NCBI GenBank assembly: GCA_041689205.1
Contig: JBDNGQ010000209.1
Location: 1 to 64,000 of the forward strand
Length of the DNA stretch: 64,000 nt
Origin: JAVVEG01 sp041689205
GTDB taxonomy: Bacteria > Pseudomonadota > Gammaproteobacteria > Pseudomonadales > Pseudohongiellaceae
Direction of reading: 5' to 3'
Below, one piece after another: positions 25,872-34,939 of this stretch. Position numbers and translations under genes: made by a program. Position 1 is the stretch's first letter, and each line of letters starts with the position of its first letter. Below the pieces are notes generated by a model, which saw only the letters and a list, made by a program, of their open reading frames with translations, did not search any database and was not told where the DNA came from.

Positions 25872-25907
25872 ATGCAAGGCTTAACATTTAATCGAACGCT
25901 CAGGTAA
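25872..25907 (+). CDS. Possible 11-codon ORF in front of the terminator
   Basis: ATG at 25872 follows AAGGGAG at ideal spacing. The ORF encodes MQGLTFNRTLR and stops with TAA at 25905-25907. Its last codons form the 5' arm of the terminator hairpin, so ribosomes translating it would interfere with hairpin formation. It is too short for a firm call; the strong ribosome-binding site is the only direct evidence. Confidence 0.3.
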   Translation: MQGLTFNRTLR

Positions 25908-25936
25908 AACGTCGTCGTTTCCCTGGGCGTTTTTTT
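25895..25936 (+). terminator. Intrinsic terminator of the small plus-strand unit
   Basis: AACGCTCAGG (25895-25904) pairs with CCTGGGCGTT (25922-25931, one G-T pair), with an inner AAACG/CGTTT stem and a TCGT loop, followed by seven T (25930-25936). The T run is on the plus strand only, so it ends plus-strand transcription from the promoter at 25617, and not moaB, whose stop lies at its edge. Confidence 0.85.
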
Positions 25937-26471
25937 ATTCTAAAGGTTTTAGTTTATCAACAAAATTACAGGGTTTATGCCTGTTATCCAGCTGATGCTC
26001 AATTATACCTTCCCATGCGGTTCGGCAGGCCCCGGGAGAGCCCGGCATGCAAAACACGATTGTACCGTTAGTAAGACCCGCGAATGCCCGCGACTGGATA
26101 GTTGAACTGCCTATTTCCTGGTACGATAACTGACGAAACAGCTCACCAAAACCTTCTATCTGCATCTCCAGCAATGGAGTTACCGCGCCTACCGTATTAT
26201 CCCGGAAGGTAAATCCGGTTCCGCCAGTGAGCAGCACAGCTTGGATATTATCATCCGCTATACAGCCCGCTACCAGCGCTCTTAACTTGTAGAGATCGTC
26301 TTTGACAATAGTCTTACTGACCAGCGTATGGCCACTGTTGTGAACAAAATCAACCAGCACAGCACCGGATTTATCTGTCTCTTCGGTACGTGTATCCGAA
26401 ACAGTTATGATCGCAATGTGAACAGATTGAAATGTCTTTTCAGGAGGAACTGCAGAAGCGGGATTACTCAT
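25935..26471 (-). CDS. moaB: Molybdenum cofactor biosynthesis protein MoaB
   Basis: 178 residues of the MoaB/MogA (MoCF) fold: HIAIITVSDTRTEETDKSG, then LLTGGTGFTFRDNTVGAVTPLLEMQIEGFGELFR with the GGTG substrate loop, and VFCMPGSPGACRTAWEGII near the end. The family adenylylates molybdopterin before metal insertion; MoaB itself is often regarded as a paralogue of MogA with uncertain role. The start and length agree with E. coli MoaB. It lies 44 bases after moaA on the same strand and probably shares its transcript. Confidence 0.92.
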   Translation of the reverse strand: MSNPASAVPPEKTFQSVHIAIITVSDTRTEETDKSGAVLVDFVHNSGHTLVSKTIVKDDLYKLRALVAGCIADDNIQAVLLTGGTGFTFRDNTVGAVTPLLEMQIEGFGELFRQLSYQEIGSSTIQSRAFAGLTNGTIVFCMPGSPGACRTAWEGIIEHQLDNRHKPCNFVDKLKPLE

Positions 26472-26515
26472 TTGAAACCATCAACTCCGATACATTACCT
26501 TTTAAAACCGGGCGA

Positions 26516-27538
26516 TCAACCGCCAGTCATATTCATCAGGCGAACCGGTTGGGCATAATCTTTATCGTAAAAATTATGTCGCTCCGGCTTAATCCGCATG
26601 GAGTCAATAATCGCCTGCTTCAGCTCATCAATACCAGCCCCTTCCCTGCGCATTATCGCGCGTAGATCGACTGAATGCTCATTACCGAGACATAGCAATA
26701 ATCTGCCCTCTACGGTAACTCTCACCCGGTTGCAGGTTTCGCAAAAATTATGACTGACCGGTGAAATAAAACCTATGCGGCTTTTATAGCCAGGAATATA
26801 CACATAACGTGATGGACCAGCTGTAGTTTCAGCACTCGAGATGAGCTGGTATTTTGACGCTATCTGCTCACGGACCCAATCATTACTACACATGGTCTGC
26901 TCCCGAGCATGGTCAGAAGCCTGGCCAAGCGGCATCTCTTCAATAAATGCGATATCTATATCACGCTGTAGCGCGTATTCAGTTAAGTCCAGCACTTCAT
27001 CTTCGTTATAGCCTTTCATAATAACGGTATTCAATCGAATGCGATCAAAATCCTGTGCCAGTGCTGCATCTATACCGGCCAGCACTTTATCAAGTTTTCC
27101 CACTCGGGATATACGTTTAAATCTTTCAGCATCAAGACTGTCGATGCTGATATTGATCCTGTTAACACCCGCTTCCCGCAGCGGAGCAGCAAATTTATCC
27201 AGTTGCGCGCCATTGGTGGTGAGCAGCAGCTCTTTTAGCCCAGGCAGTTGGCCCAACTGCTTTACCAGCGAAATGATATTGTTTCGCACCAGCGGCTCAC
27301 CACCGGTAAGACGGATTTTATCTACACCCAGTTCGGTAAAAGCTCTGCCTGTTGTGTAAATTTCCTCCAGCGACAAAACCTGATTTCGTGGCAGAAAAGT
27401 CATATCCTCGGTCATGCAGTAAACACAGCGGAAATCACAGCGATCAGTTACAGACAAACGCACGTAGTCTACCCGACGACCAAAATCATCAATCAGTCCG
27501 GTTTTTTTCTCTGCTGCACTATCAGTTTTGCTTGTCAT
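26516..27538 (-). CDS. moaA: GTP 3',8-cyclase (molybdenum cofactor biosynthesis protein A)
   Basis: 340 residues. The radical-SAM cluster is C34-x3-C38-x2-C41 (CDFRCVYC), with the SAM motif LTGGEPLVR. The second, GTP-binding 4Fe-4S cluster is formed by NFCETCNRVRVTVEGRLLLCLGNE. The protein ends in Gly-Gly (NMTGG), the C-terminal tail needed for catalysis in MoaA. It converts GTP to 3',8-cyclo-GTP, the first step of molybdopterin synthesis. moaB follows downstream; moaC and moaE are not in the window. Confidence 0.96.
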   Translation of the reverse strand: MTSKTDSAAEKKTGLIDDFGRRVDYVRLSVTDRCDFRCVYCMTEDMTFLPRNQVLSLEEIYTTGRAFTELGVDKIRLTGGEPLVRNNIISLVKQLGQLPGLKELLLTTNGAQLDKFAAPLREAGVNRINISIDSLDAERFKRISRVGKLDKVLAGIDAALAQDFDRIRLNTVIMKGYNEDEVLDLTEYALQRDIDIAFIEEMPLGQASDHAREQTMCSNDWVREQIASKYQLISSAETTAGPSRYVYIPGYKSRIGFISPVSHNFCETCNRVRVTVEGRLLLCLGNEHSVDLRAIMRREGAGIDELKQAIIDSMRIKPERHNFYDKDYAQPVRLMNMTGG

Positions 27539-27622
27539 TTATTCCTTGTCTATCTATGCCTGCATCACATCTGATCCGTAAGATCATTTAGCCATTTAAC
27601 TGTCAGTAATTGCAACCGTTGA

Positions 27623-28876
27623 CTATTCAACTATCGCCTCCTTGATTTGCAACCGAATAATGGCATGAGTATCACTGTGCTGGAAACCTTCTGAGCGAAC
27701 CTGATAATCGCCGGCTTGAACATTTGCAGTGCCGCTGGCCGATACCGTCGCAACTACGTAAACCATTTCTGCAGAAGAGAGATTAAAAGGCCCAACTGCT
27801 GCTGAATTATCCAGAGAGACGGTAGCCGGTAAATCACGCACATTGAGTACTTTAGCTGCCAGTGGTTGACCGCGCCCATTGACTTCGAGCGCGGATACAA
27901 ATACCCGGCTATCCGGGTCCAGATCCAAACCCGGTGCAAGTTCAACTTCCACGTCGATTACCGGTCCGCGATCTGCTACCTCACTCGCTGGATCAGCCTG
28001 TGCATCCATGCGGGTTTCCAGCTCAGCGATATGACTGCGCAAAAACTCGGCATCCTCGCCTGAAGATGCCATCTGCAACACACGCTGCCAGTACGTAACA
28101 GCACTCTGGAGATCATCTGACTGCTCCGCGTCAAGTGCGAGTATCTGCAGAACGAATAACTGGTTAGGATCAAGCCGTTGTGCCTGGGTAATAATGCTGC
28201 GCACTTTGTCATTCAGCTGCCGATCCGCCAACGTGTATTCATTGAGAGCGTAGCGGCCCAACAGGAATGCTTTATCCGCTGGCTGCTCAATCAAGGAACT
28301 GGCTCGCTCCAGCGCTATCGAAGTTTCTGCATACTGACCCAGTGCAGCCAGATTCTGGGACAGAAAATACCAGGCCCAGCCGCTGTCAGGATTGTTGTCA
28401 ATGAAGTCTGTTAATAGATAGATTACCTCAAGCGCGCGTTCGGGATTATCTTCAACAGCGAGGGTTTGCTCATGCAGATCACGCAAGGCAAGTTCATCCT
28501 GGAATCCCCATTGCTGGTAAAACACATAACTGAGCGGCAATATACTCAATACCAGCACCAGTGGAATGAGTTTTCCAGCCGATAGCCAGGACGATGATTT
28601 TAATGCTTTGTCATTGCTGGCATCAGGGTCATCTCTGACATCAGCCAACAAATTACGCTCAAGTTCCAGTTTTAAGATTGTATACTGCTGTTGATCAATC
28701 GTTCCTGCATGAAGATCAGCATCAAGCTCCGCCGCTCTTTCCTGGTAGATGGCAAGATTTGCTGCATCTCGCTCCTGCAGGCCGCTGAGATGCGCCCCTC
28801 TTTGCTGCCGCCATAAGGGCATTAGAACGAATAAGCTGGCAAGCAACAGCAGGCCTGCGGATAAGATCCAGAACAA
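27623..28876 (-). CDS. ccmI: Cytochrome c-type biogenesis protein CcmI
   Basis: 417 residues. Two membrane helices (about 2-20 and 97-115) bracket the CcmI N-terminal region with RDAANLAIYQERAAELDADLHAGTIDQQQY. The periplasmic part has tetratricopeptide-like repeats (about 140-265: PDSGWAWYFLSQNLAALGQYAETSIALERA and YWQRVLQMA) and a C-terminal beta-rich domain. CcmI chaperones apocytochrome c to the CcmFH lyase. It is the last gene of the ccm operon, starting 26 bases after ccmH. Confidence 0.93.
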   Translation of the reverse strand: MFWILSAGLLLLASLFVLMPLWRQQRGAHLSGLQERDAANLAIYQERAAELDADLHAGTIDQQQYTILKLELERNLLADVRDDPDASNDKALKSSSWLSAGKLIPLVLVLSILPLSYVFYQQWGFQDELALRDLHEQTLAVEDNPERALEVIYLLTDFIDNNPDSGWAWYFLSQNLAALGQYAETSIALERASSLIEQPADKAFLLGRYALNEYTLADRQLNDKVRSIITQAQRLDPNQLFVLQILALDAEQSDDLQSAVTYWQRVLQMASSGEDAEFLRSHIAELETRMDAQADPASEVADRGPVIDVEVELAPGLDLDPDSRVFVSALEVNGRGQPLAAKVLNVRDLPATVSLDNSAAVGPFNLSSAEMVYVVATVSASGTANVQAGDYQVRSEGFQHSDTHAIIRLQIKEAIVE

Positions 28877-28902
28877 GTTATCTCCTCACTTCCTAAAGAA
28901 TT

Positions 28903-29397
28903 TCATTTTCCCAGTAATCGCCGCAGGCGTTCCTGCTCTGCGAGATCAAGGGTATCATGCTGTTTTTCAACACCCGGTTTTGCGCGTCTGACGATACGAA
29001 GAATTATCCAGGCACCAATCAATAGAAAAACCAGAGGCCCGAACCACAACAACAAGGTATTGGTCATCAAACGAGGCTTATAAAAAATAAAATCACCATA
29101 GCGCTGCAGCATGAACTGCTCAATTTCAGCGTCAGTTTTACCATCTATTATCATCAGATAAATTTCGCGGCGAAGGTCTTCTGCAACCCCCCCGCCGGAT
29201 CCGGTCAGGTTGGTGTTCTGACACATCGGGCATCTGAAATCATTGGACATCCTGCGAAAGCGTTGCTGCTGCTCCTCACTATCAAACTCGTAAATATCGA
29301 CGCCGGCCAGAACAGAAGGCGCAACAGCTAACAAGCCGAGCGCGCAGCCAAAAGTGATCAGACAGGCTACGACAAGGGAACGCAATATAGTCGGCAT
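28903..29397 (-). CDS. ccmH: Cytochrome c-type biogenesis protein CcmH
   Basis: 164 residues. A signal-anchor (8-31) leads into the thioredoxin-like three-helix domain with the redox motif FRC56-PM-C59-QN; the usual form is LRCPxCQN, so the first residue is conservatively changed. DLRREIYLMI and GDFIFYKP are family landmarks, and a second membrane helix is near 110-132. CcmH reduces the apocytochrome CXXCH disulfide together with CcmG before haem ligation. It shares one base with ccmG (stop/start overlap at 29397) and precedes ccmI. Confidence 0.95.
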   Translation of the reverse strand: MPTILRSLVVACLITFGCALGLLAVAPSVLAGVDIYEFDSEEQQQRFRRMSNDFRCPMCQNTNLTGSGGGVAEDLRREIYLMIIDGKTDAEIEQFMLQRYGDFIFYKPRLMTNTLLLWFGPLVFLLIGAWIILRIVRRAKPGVEKQHDTLDLAEQERLRRLLGK

Positions 29398-29939
29398 CAG
29401 TTGGGCGACTCATTTTTCACCGCAGCTATCGCAGGCAATATTTCATCTTCCCAGGCTTGATAATCAATAACGCCAATATGCTTGTAACGGATTACTCCAT
29501 CGGCATCCACAATAAAAGTCTCCGGTGCGCCATAAACTCCCAGATCAATGCCAAACCGTCCATCAGAATCGATGATATTCATAGCGAATGGATTGCCGTT
29601 ATAGTCCAGCCAACGTTCAGCCTCCGGAACTCCATCTTTATAATTTATACCGACGATTGGAATAACCTTCTGCTCTGCTGCCGCCATGAAAATTGGATTT
29701 TCCTGCAAACAGGGAAGGCAGTAGCTCCCCCATACATTTAGCAGGAATGGCTCATCTGGCAAATCCTCCTGAGTCACAATGCGATCGCCGTACTCTAAAG
29801 ACTTCAAGGCGAAAACCGGTAAGGGTTTGTCGATCAGCACGGAAGGTAGTGTGCGCGGATCCAGATACAGACCGCGCCACAACATAGCGGCCATTGCCAG
29901 GAATATCAGTACCGGAATAAACAGTTTGAATCTTGACAC
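29397..29939 (-). CDS. ccmG: Thiol:disulfide interchange protein CcmG/DsbE
   Basis: 180 residues. One N-terminal membrane anchor (about 5-21), then a periplasmic thioredoxin fold with active site W70-GSY-C74-LP-C77. Most family members have WASWCxxC, so GSY and the LP dipeptide are slightly unusual. VYGAPETFIVDADGVIRYKHIG contains the cis-proline and the CcmG-specific acidic surroundings. It carries electrons from CcdA/DsbD to CcmH. It starts 12 bases after ccmF. Confidence 0.94.
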   Translation of the reverse strand: MSRFKLFIPVLIFLAMAAMLWRGLYLDPRTLPSVLIDKPLPVFALKSLEYGDRIVTQEDLPDEPFLLNVWGSYCLPCLQENPIFMAAAEQKVIPIVGINYKDGVPEAERWLDYNGNPFAMNIIDSDGRFGIDLGVYGAPETFIVDADGVIRYKHIGVIDYQAWEDEILPAIAAVKNESPN

Positions 29940-29951
29940 TGCATCTCTCCC

Positions 29952-31940
29952 TTAACTCTGCAACACAGGAGCGGCCGCAGTTTCCAACAAAGATTCTTTT
30001 TTCACTCTAAAACGACGGTAGCGTTTATCCGAAATTGCAACAAAGCCACCCAGCGCCATAAAAATAGAACCCAGCCAGACCCAGCGGACAAATGGTTTAA
30101 CATAAACAGTCATAGACCAGGCACCCTCTCCGCGAGGATCACCCAGGGTGATAAATAGATCCCGGAACAATCCAGCGTCAATCGCCATTTCAGTTGAAGG
30201 ATTGCCGCTCGCGACATATATCCGCTTCTGTGGATTAAGCTCACGTTGATAATTACCGTCCTTAATTACGTCAAAGCTACCTTCTTCGGCAACAAAGTTT
30301 GGCCCCCGAACAGGACGCATACCATTGAACTTAAATTCATAGTCGCCAAGCATCACACTTTGCCCAGGTTGCAGTAATACGCTTTTCTCAATGCTGTAGA
30401 TACTAGTCAATGCGGCGCCGGTAAGGATAACAGCGAACCCAAAATGAGCTATCTGCATACCCCAATAACTCAGCGACAGGCTTTTCAAGCCTGCCAGAGC
30501 ACTATCTTTATTAGACACTTTATTTATCATATCTGTAAGCATTGCGAGCATTACCCAAAACGCTAACGCTACAGCTAATGAGGCTCCGATGGAGAACTCA
30601 AGGGTAAATACCAGCGGCAGTACCAGACCAAGCAGCACACTCGCTATCGCAACCTTCGTTAACTGCTTTCTGAGATATTCTGTTGATGTTTTCTTCCAGC
30701 GACTGGTTGCACCAATCCCCAGAAATACTGCCAGCACAACCATTAGAGGCACAAAAATAAGATTGAAGTAAGGAGGACCTACCGAGATCAACTCACCGCC
30801 ACTCATTGCCTGATAAACCATGGGATACAACGTACCCAGCAGAATGGCCGCGCTTGATACCACCAGAATAATATTATTCGAGAGCAGGAATACTTCCCGC
30901 GATAAAGGGCCAAATGTGAGCTCGCTTTTCATCAGAGGCGCACGCACCGCAAACAGCAGCAGAGAGCCGCCCACAATCACTGCAAGGAAGCCAAGAATAT
31001 AAACACCCCGGGTAGGATCTGTGGCGAAAGCATGCACTGACGTGAGCAAGCCTGATCGGGTTATAAATGTTCCCAGCAGACTGGCGGCAAACGCCATAAT
31101 AGCCAACAGTACGGTCCAGCTTTTGAACACGCCGCGTTTTTCAGTGACAGCAAGTGAGTGAATCAAGGCGGTTCCCAGTAACCAGGTAATCATTGGTGGA
31201 TTCTCCACAGGATCCCAGGCCCACCAGCCTCCCCAGCCAAGTTCATAATAGGCCCACCAGGAACCCAATGCGATACCGAGAGTAAGGATACCCCACGCGA
31301 CGTTTGCCCATGGGCGTGACCAGCGCGCCCATGCGGAATCCAATCTGCCACTTAACAGCGCGGCAATAGCAAATGCGAACACTACTGAAAAGCCTACATA
31401 ACCCATGTACAGCATCGGGGGATGGACAATAAAGCCAAAATCCTGCAAAGCAGAATTCAGATCCGCGCCATCAGTCGGTGGCAGCGGCAGAATACGATCA
31501 AAGGGATTTGAAGTAGCAATCATGAACAGCGTGTAGCCCACGCAGATCAGACCCATTACCCCAAGTACCCGGGCTACAAAATCATCAGGCATGGCTTTAC
31601 TGAATATTCCTACAGCCAGCATCCAGCCAGCCAGCATCCATGTCCAGAACAAAAACGACCCCTCATGACCGCCCCAGACAGCAGTAATTTTGTACTCCAA
31701 CGGCAGCATGGTATTGGAGTGCTGGGCAACGAAGGCAACTGAAAAGTCATCTGTTACAAAGCTGTAGCCCAGGATCAGCAGACACACACTCAGAAATACA
31801 AAAATACCCGCTGCTAAAGGGCGGGCCAGTCCGATCCAGAGTGCATTTCCACGGCTGGCGCCGATAAGCGGCAGCGTGCCCAATATGACACTGAGTGAGA
31901 AAGCTATGATCAATGCGACATTGCCCAGTTCAGGAATCAT
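29952..31940 (-). CDS. ccmF: Haem lyase subunit CcmF
   Basis: 662 residues with about 15 membrane helices. The haem-handling signature GWGGWWAWDPVENPPMITWL is present, as are the upstream VWGGHEGSFLFW block and the VHPPMLYMGYVGF segment with periplasmic histidines. CcmF accepts haem from CcmE and, with CcmH/I, joins it to apocytochrome c. Its ATG overlaps the ccmE stop by one base (TAATG), which indicates coupled translation. Confidence 0.97.
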   Translation of the reverse strand: MIPELGNVALIIAFSLSVILGTLPLIGASRGNALWIGLARPLAAGIFVFLSVCLLILGYSFVTDDFSVAFVAQHSNTMLPLEYKITAVWGGHEGSFLFWTWMLAGWMLAVGIFSKAMPDDFVARVLGVMGLICVGYTLFMIATSNPFDRILPLPPTDGADLNSALQDFGFIVHPPMLYMGYVGFSVVFAFAIAALLSGRLDSAWARWSRPWANVAWGILTLGIALGSWWAYYELGWGGWWAWDPVENPPMITWLLGTALIHSLAVTEKRGVFKSWTVLLAIMAFAASLLGTFITRSGLLTSVHAFATDPTRGVYILGFLAVIVGGSLLLFAVRAPLMKSELTFGPLSREVFLLSNNIILVVSSAAILLGTLYPMVYQAMSGGELISVGPPYFNLIFVPLMVVLAVFLGIGATSRWKKTSTEYLRKQLTKVAIASVLLGLVLPLVFTLEFSIGASLAVALAFWVMLAMLTDMINKVSNKDSALAGLKSLSLSYWGMQIAHFGFAVILTGAALTSIYSIEKSVLLQPGQSVMLGDYEFKFNGMRPVRGPNFVAEEGSFDVIKDGNYQRELNPQKRIYVASGNPSTEMAIDAGLFRDLFITLGDPRGEGAWSMTVYVKPFVRWVWLGSIFMALGGFVAISDKRYRRFRVKKESLLETAAAPVLQS

Positions 31941-32386
31941 TATGTACCTCCGGTGCCACGTTGTTTTTCAGCAGCATCCATCGCCGCTTTCACTTCGACA
32001 GACATATAATTTTCATCGTGTTTCGCCAGCACACGAGAAGCCTGGAATACGCCTCCAGCCACCATTCCTTCTGCGACCACTCCCTGGCCCTCACGAAACA
32101 GATCTGGCAGGATACCCTGGTATTGAACTGTAAGATCATTACTGAAATCTGTGGTTATGAAGCTGACCTGCAACGAATCCTGCGCATGAATTATGGAACC
32201 TTCTTTGACCATTCCACCGATGCGGATACGCTGCCCTTCAATTACTTCACCTTTAGCTATCTGGCTGGGCGTGAAAAACAGATCGATATTGGTACTCAAT
32301 GCATACAGTGACAAGCCTGTTGCGATAGCCAGACCAGCACTGATAAATATGAGAATAGCCAGTTTTTTCTGTCGGTGCGGTTTCAT
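31940..32386 (-). CDS. ccmE: Haem chaperone CcmE
   Basis: 148 residues from the ATG at 32386; the frame is open further upstream through ccmD, but this start gives the normal MKPHRQKKLAI beginning. One N-terminal anchor (about 9-29) and an OB-fold follow. The haem-binding motif is VLAKH123-DENY127-M, with the covalently haem-binding histidine and the axial tyrosine. CcmE receives haem from CcmABCD and hands it to CcmF. It lies 4 bases after ccmD. Confidence 0.95.
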   Translation of the reverse strand: MKPHRQKKLAILIFISAGLAIATGLSLYALSTNIDLFFTPSQIAKGEVIEGQRIRIGGMVKEGSIIHAQDSLQVSFITTDFSNDLTVQYQGILPDLFREGQGVVAEGMVAGGVFQASRVLAKHDENYMSVEVKAAMDAAEKQRGTGGT

Positions 32387-32390
32387 CAGT

Positions 32391-32579
32391 TTACTCCGCT
32401 CGTGCATCGCGGACACCGCGACGCTTCTGTTCTTTAATAAATGCTTTCCGCTCACGCAGCGGTTGCAGCAGATTTACTGCCAAAAACACTGCAAAAATTA
32501 TATACACTGACCAGACATGGAATGTGTATTTACCCATTAACAGAAATTCGCTCAGGCTTGAAAATTGGATATCGCCCAT
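32391..32579 (-). CDS. ccmD: Haem exporter protein CcmD
   Basis: 62 residues, one membrane helix (about 18-38: YTFHVWSVYIIFAVFLAVNLL) and a positively charged C-terminal tail with LRERKAFIKEQKRR, typical of CcmD. The small protein is needed for release of holo-CcmE from the CcmABC complex. Its place between ccmC and ccmE confirms it. Confidence 0.93.
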   Translation of the reverse strand: MGDIQFSSLSEFLLMGKYTFHVWSVYIIFAVFLAVNLLQPLRERKAFIKEQKRRGVRDARAE

Positions 32580-32615
32580 ACTAAGACCGCCTCGCTGTGC
32601 TAAACCTGCGTTTAA

Positions 32616-33362
32616 TTAAACATTTTCCCGTGCGACCAGATCGGTCACCCATTGAGATCGTCTTTCGCGTTGTAGAATTTCAGTGCGAGTACGTAATATC
32701 AACGCAACTGCAAAAAAACAGTAGGTCGCTGCGATCATAACTAATAAGGGCACCCAGATTTCCGGTGGATTTGGTGCTATTGGATCCATGGAAAAGCTGC
32801 TGGCTGGCTGATGCAAAGTATTCCACCAGTTCACTGAATACTTGATTACCGGCACGTTAATCGCACCCACAATTGCGAGAATTGCTGTAGCCTTTGCAGC
32901 GGCATCAGGACTTTCAATCGCGGAACGCAGAGCGATCACACCTACGAACAGGAAAAACTGGATCAAAAGCGAGGTCAGGCGTGCATCCCAGGCCCACCAG
33001 GTTCCCCAGATCAAGTCCCCCCAGATAGCACCCGATGCAAGTGCCACGCCGGTAAACCATAAACCAATAGGAGCAACGCATTTGGCCACCATATCGGCCA
33101 GCTTCATCTTCCAGACCAGCGTAATAATTCCTGCGATCGCCATTAACGGGAAGCAAGTCAGGGAGATCGCAGCGACGGGTACATGAATGTACATAATGCG
33201 GATAGTGTGGCCCTGTTGGTAATCTTCGGGCACAAACAATAAGGCCCAGACTATTCCGACACTCATCAATATCACCATGAGCGCGACCAGCCACGGCAAC
33301 CAGCGGCTGGAGAGCTCATAGAACCAGCGTGGTGAACCTAATTTAGAAAACCAAACCCACAT
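32616..33362 (-). CDS. ccmC: Haem exporter subunit CcmC
   Basis: 248 residues from the ATG at 33362 (GAGAG upstream). An earlier in-frame start at 33485 would add 41 unrelated residues and is rejected. Six membrane helices are visible and the WWD haem motif reads WGTWWAWDARLTSLLIQ. CcmC presents haem to CcmE in the periplasm. A 133-base gap separates it from ccmB; that gap holds no ORF and might contain a secondary promoter. Confidence 0.96.
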   Translation of the reverse strand: MWVWFSKLGSPRWFYELSSRWLPWLVALMVILMSVGIVWALLFVPEDYQQGHTIRIMYIHVPVAAISLTCFPLMAIAGIITLVWKMKLADMVAKCVAPIGLWFTGVALASGAIWGDLIWGTWWAWDARLTSLLIQFFLFVGVIALRSAIESPDAAAKATAILAIVGAINVPVIKYSVNWWNTLHQPASSFSMDPIAPNPPEIWVPLLVMIAATYCFFAVALILRTRTEILQRERRSQWVTDLVARENV

Positions 33363-33495
33363 AGTTCGTCTCTCAATAACACTGTTGACAAATGTGCTGT
33401 AAATCGCTCGATGCGCCGAATATAACACAGGGTTTACTCGCCCCCTGTTACTATTTGTAACTAATTTTTGAATGGCGCGCACCACTGTGTGGCAC

Positions 33496-34212
33496 TTAAT
33501 TCACACTGATTTTTAATGCCGCTGCAGATGCCCAGGGAGCGAGACTTAAGGACACCGCCAACATAGCTCCCAGCATTGCATAGTGGCCGCCTACGGGAAC
33601 CCCGACCAAGACGTCTGCTACCGCTTTGGCACCAATTATAAGCACCGGCGTGCACAAGGGTAAAACAATAACCGCCAGGATCAGGCCCCGACTGCCTAAT
33701 CCTACTGTCAATGCGACACCGATCGACCCGAACAGACTCAAAACAGGTGTCCCGATCAATAACGTAAGCACCAGCGTCATATAGGCATCCGATGGCAGGA
33801 ACAACATATAAGCCAGCAAGGGCGACAACACCACTACGGGCAGGCCACTGATCAGCCAGTGACTGATGTTTTTGGCCAGCACCATAAAGTAAAGAGGCTG
33901 CGGGCTTAGCAACAGTTGTTCAAGTGAGCCGTCTTCATAATCAGCGCGATAGAGATTATCCAGTGACAGCATGGAGGCCAGCAATGCCGATACCCAAACA
34001 GCACCTGCCGCGATTCTGGACAACTCAACGGACTCGCTGGAAATTGCCAGCGGGAACAATGCGGTTACAATCACGAAAAACATGATTGGGTTGAGCAGAT
34101 CGTTACGCCGCTTGAGTGCAATCAACAAATCCCGTTTCAAGGTGGCGACAAAGGCGGCCCATGTGCTGACCTCAGGAAGTTGCGAAAAATTATCAGAACT
34201 CGCACTACTCAT
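33496..34212 (-). CDS. ccmB: Haem exporter membrane subunit CcmB
   Basis: 238 residues with six hydrophobic segments. The beginning FVATLKRDLLIALKRRNDLLNPIMFFVIV and the central YEDGSLEQLLLSPQPL are the family signatures. CcmB is the permease partner of CcmA in the ATP-driven release of holo-CcmE. Its ATG overlaps the ccmA stop by four bases (34209-34212). Confidence 0.95.
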   Translation of the reverse strand: MSSASSDNFSQLPEVSTWAAFVATLKRDLLIALKRRNDLLNPIMFFVIVTALFPLAISSESVELSRIAAGAVWVSALLASMLSLDNLYRADYEDGSLEQLLLSPQPLYFMVLAKNISHWLISGLPVVVLSPLLAYMLFLPSDAYMTLVLTLLIGTPVLSLFGSIGVALTVGLGSRGLILAVIVLPLCTPVLIIGAKAVADVLVGVPVGGHYAMLGAMLAVSLSLAPWASAAALKISVN

Positions 34213-34895
34213 TGTCGACTCCTCTTTTCTGCGCGGTTCTGGTCAAGATCAAGAATGCGCAACGTACACGGCACTTCGAGACGATGATGGGTAGTGACCA
34301 AAACGGCCCCACCGGCGCTGACATGCTCTGCAAGCAGCGTTTCCAGCGCCTTTACTCCTTTCACATCAAGGGTGGTAAACGGTTCATCCAGAATCCACAA
34401 ACGCGCCGGGCTGATCTGTAGACTTGCCAACGACACCCGTTGCTGCTGACCGGCAGACAGATTACGGCAAGGTACGTCCTCATAACCGGACAAACTCACA
34501 TAAGCCAGAGCCTGCTCAATAGCTGCATCTGAAACTCTGGTATGCAGCGCGCAACGCCAGCGCAGGTTTTCTCTGGGGGAAAGGATTTTATTGACGGCAT
34601 TGCGATGCCCGATATACAGAAGGGAAGCAAGAAACAGCTCCCGATTGCGATGCACTGGCCGCCCCTGCCAGTAGATCTCACCTTCAAAGCTATCGTTGAG
34701 CCCGCAGATAATACGCAACAGAGTCGTTTTTCCACTGCCATTGCTGCCCTTTACCTGCAGCAGATCACCGGCAGCGACAGAAAAATCCAGTCCTGTAAAC
34801 AGAACCCTGTCATCACGCTCACAGAACAGATTGCTGACCTGCAGTAAAGGAACTGCCGCTTTGCCGGAATCTATTACAGGAGTTGATGATGACAT
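34209..34895 (-). CDS. ccmA: Haem exporter ATP-binding subunit CcmA
   Basis: 228 residues, a compact ABC ATPase. Walker A is GSNGSGKTTLL, the Q-loop region contains YIGHRNAVN, the signature is LSAGQQQR, and Walker B is LWILDEPF followed by the H-loop TTHH. CcmA powers the CcmABCD complex. It is the first gene of the nine-gene system I operon ccmABCDEFGHI, all nine present in order, so the organism can mature periplasmic c-type cytochromes. Confidence 0.95.
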   Translation of the reverse strand: MSSSTPVIDSGKAAVPLLQVSNLFCERDDRVLFTGLDFSVAAGDLLQVKGSNGSGKTTLLRIICGLNDSFEGEIYWQGRPVHRNRELFLASLLYIGHRNAVNKILSPRENLRWRCALHTRVSDAAIEQALAYVSLSGYEDVPCRNLSAGQQQRVSLASLQISPARLWILDEPFTTLDVKGVKALETLLAEHVSAGGAVLVTTHHRLEVPCTLRILDLDQNRAEKRSRQ

Positions 34896-34939
34896 AAGGT
34901 TTTCCCAGCACGCAGGTTTAAGCAGGACAGAGGGTCAGG

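Noticed and set aside
25688..25891. 67-codon GTG ORF over the small-peptide unit
   Set aside because: It is in another frame from the ATG ORF at 25701, lacks a ribosome-binding site, and encodes a serine-rich low-complexity product arising from the valine/alanine codon run.
25617..25936. Attenuator controlling moaB
   Set aside because: moaB is on the opposite strand and converges, so the leader cannot control it by attenuation.
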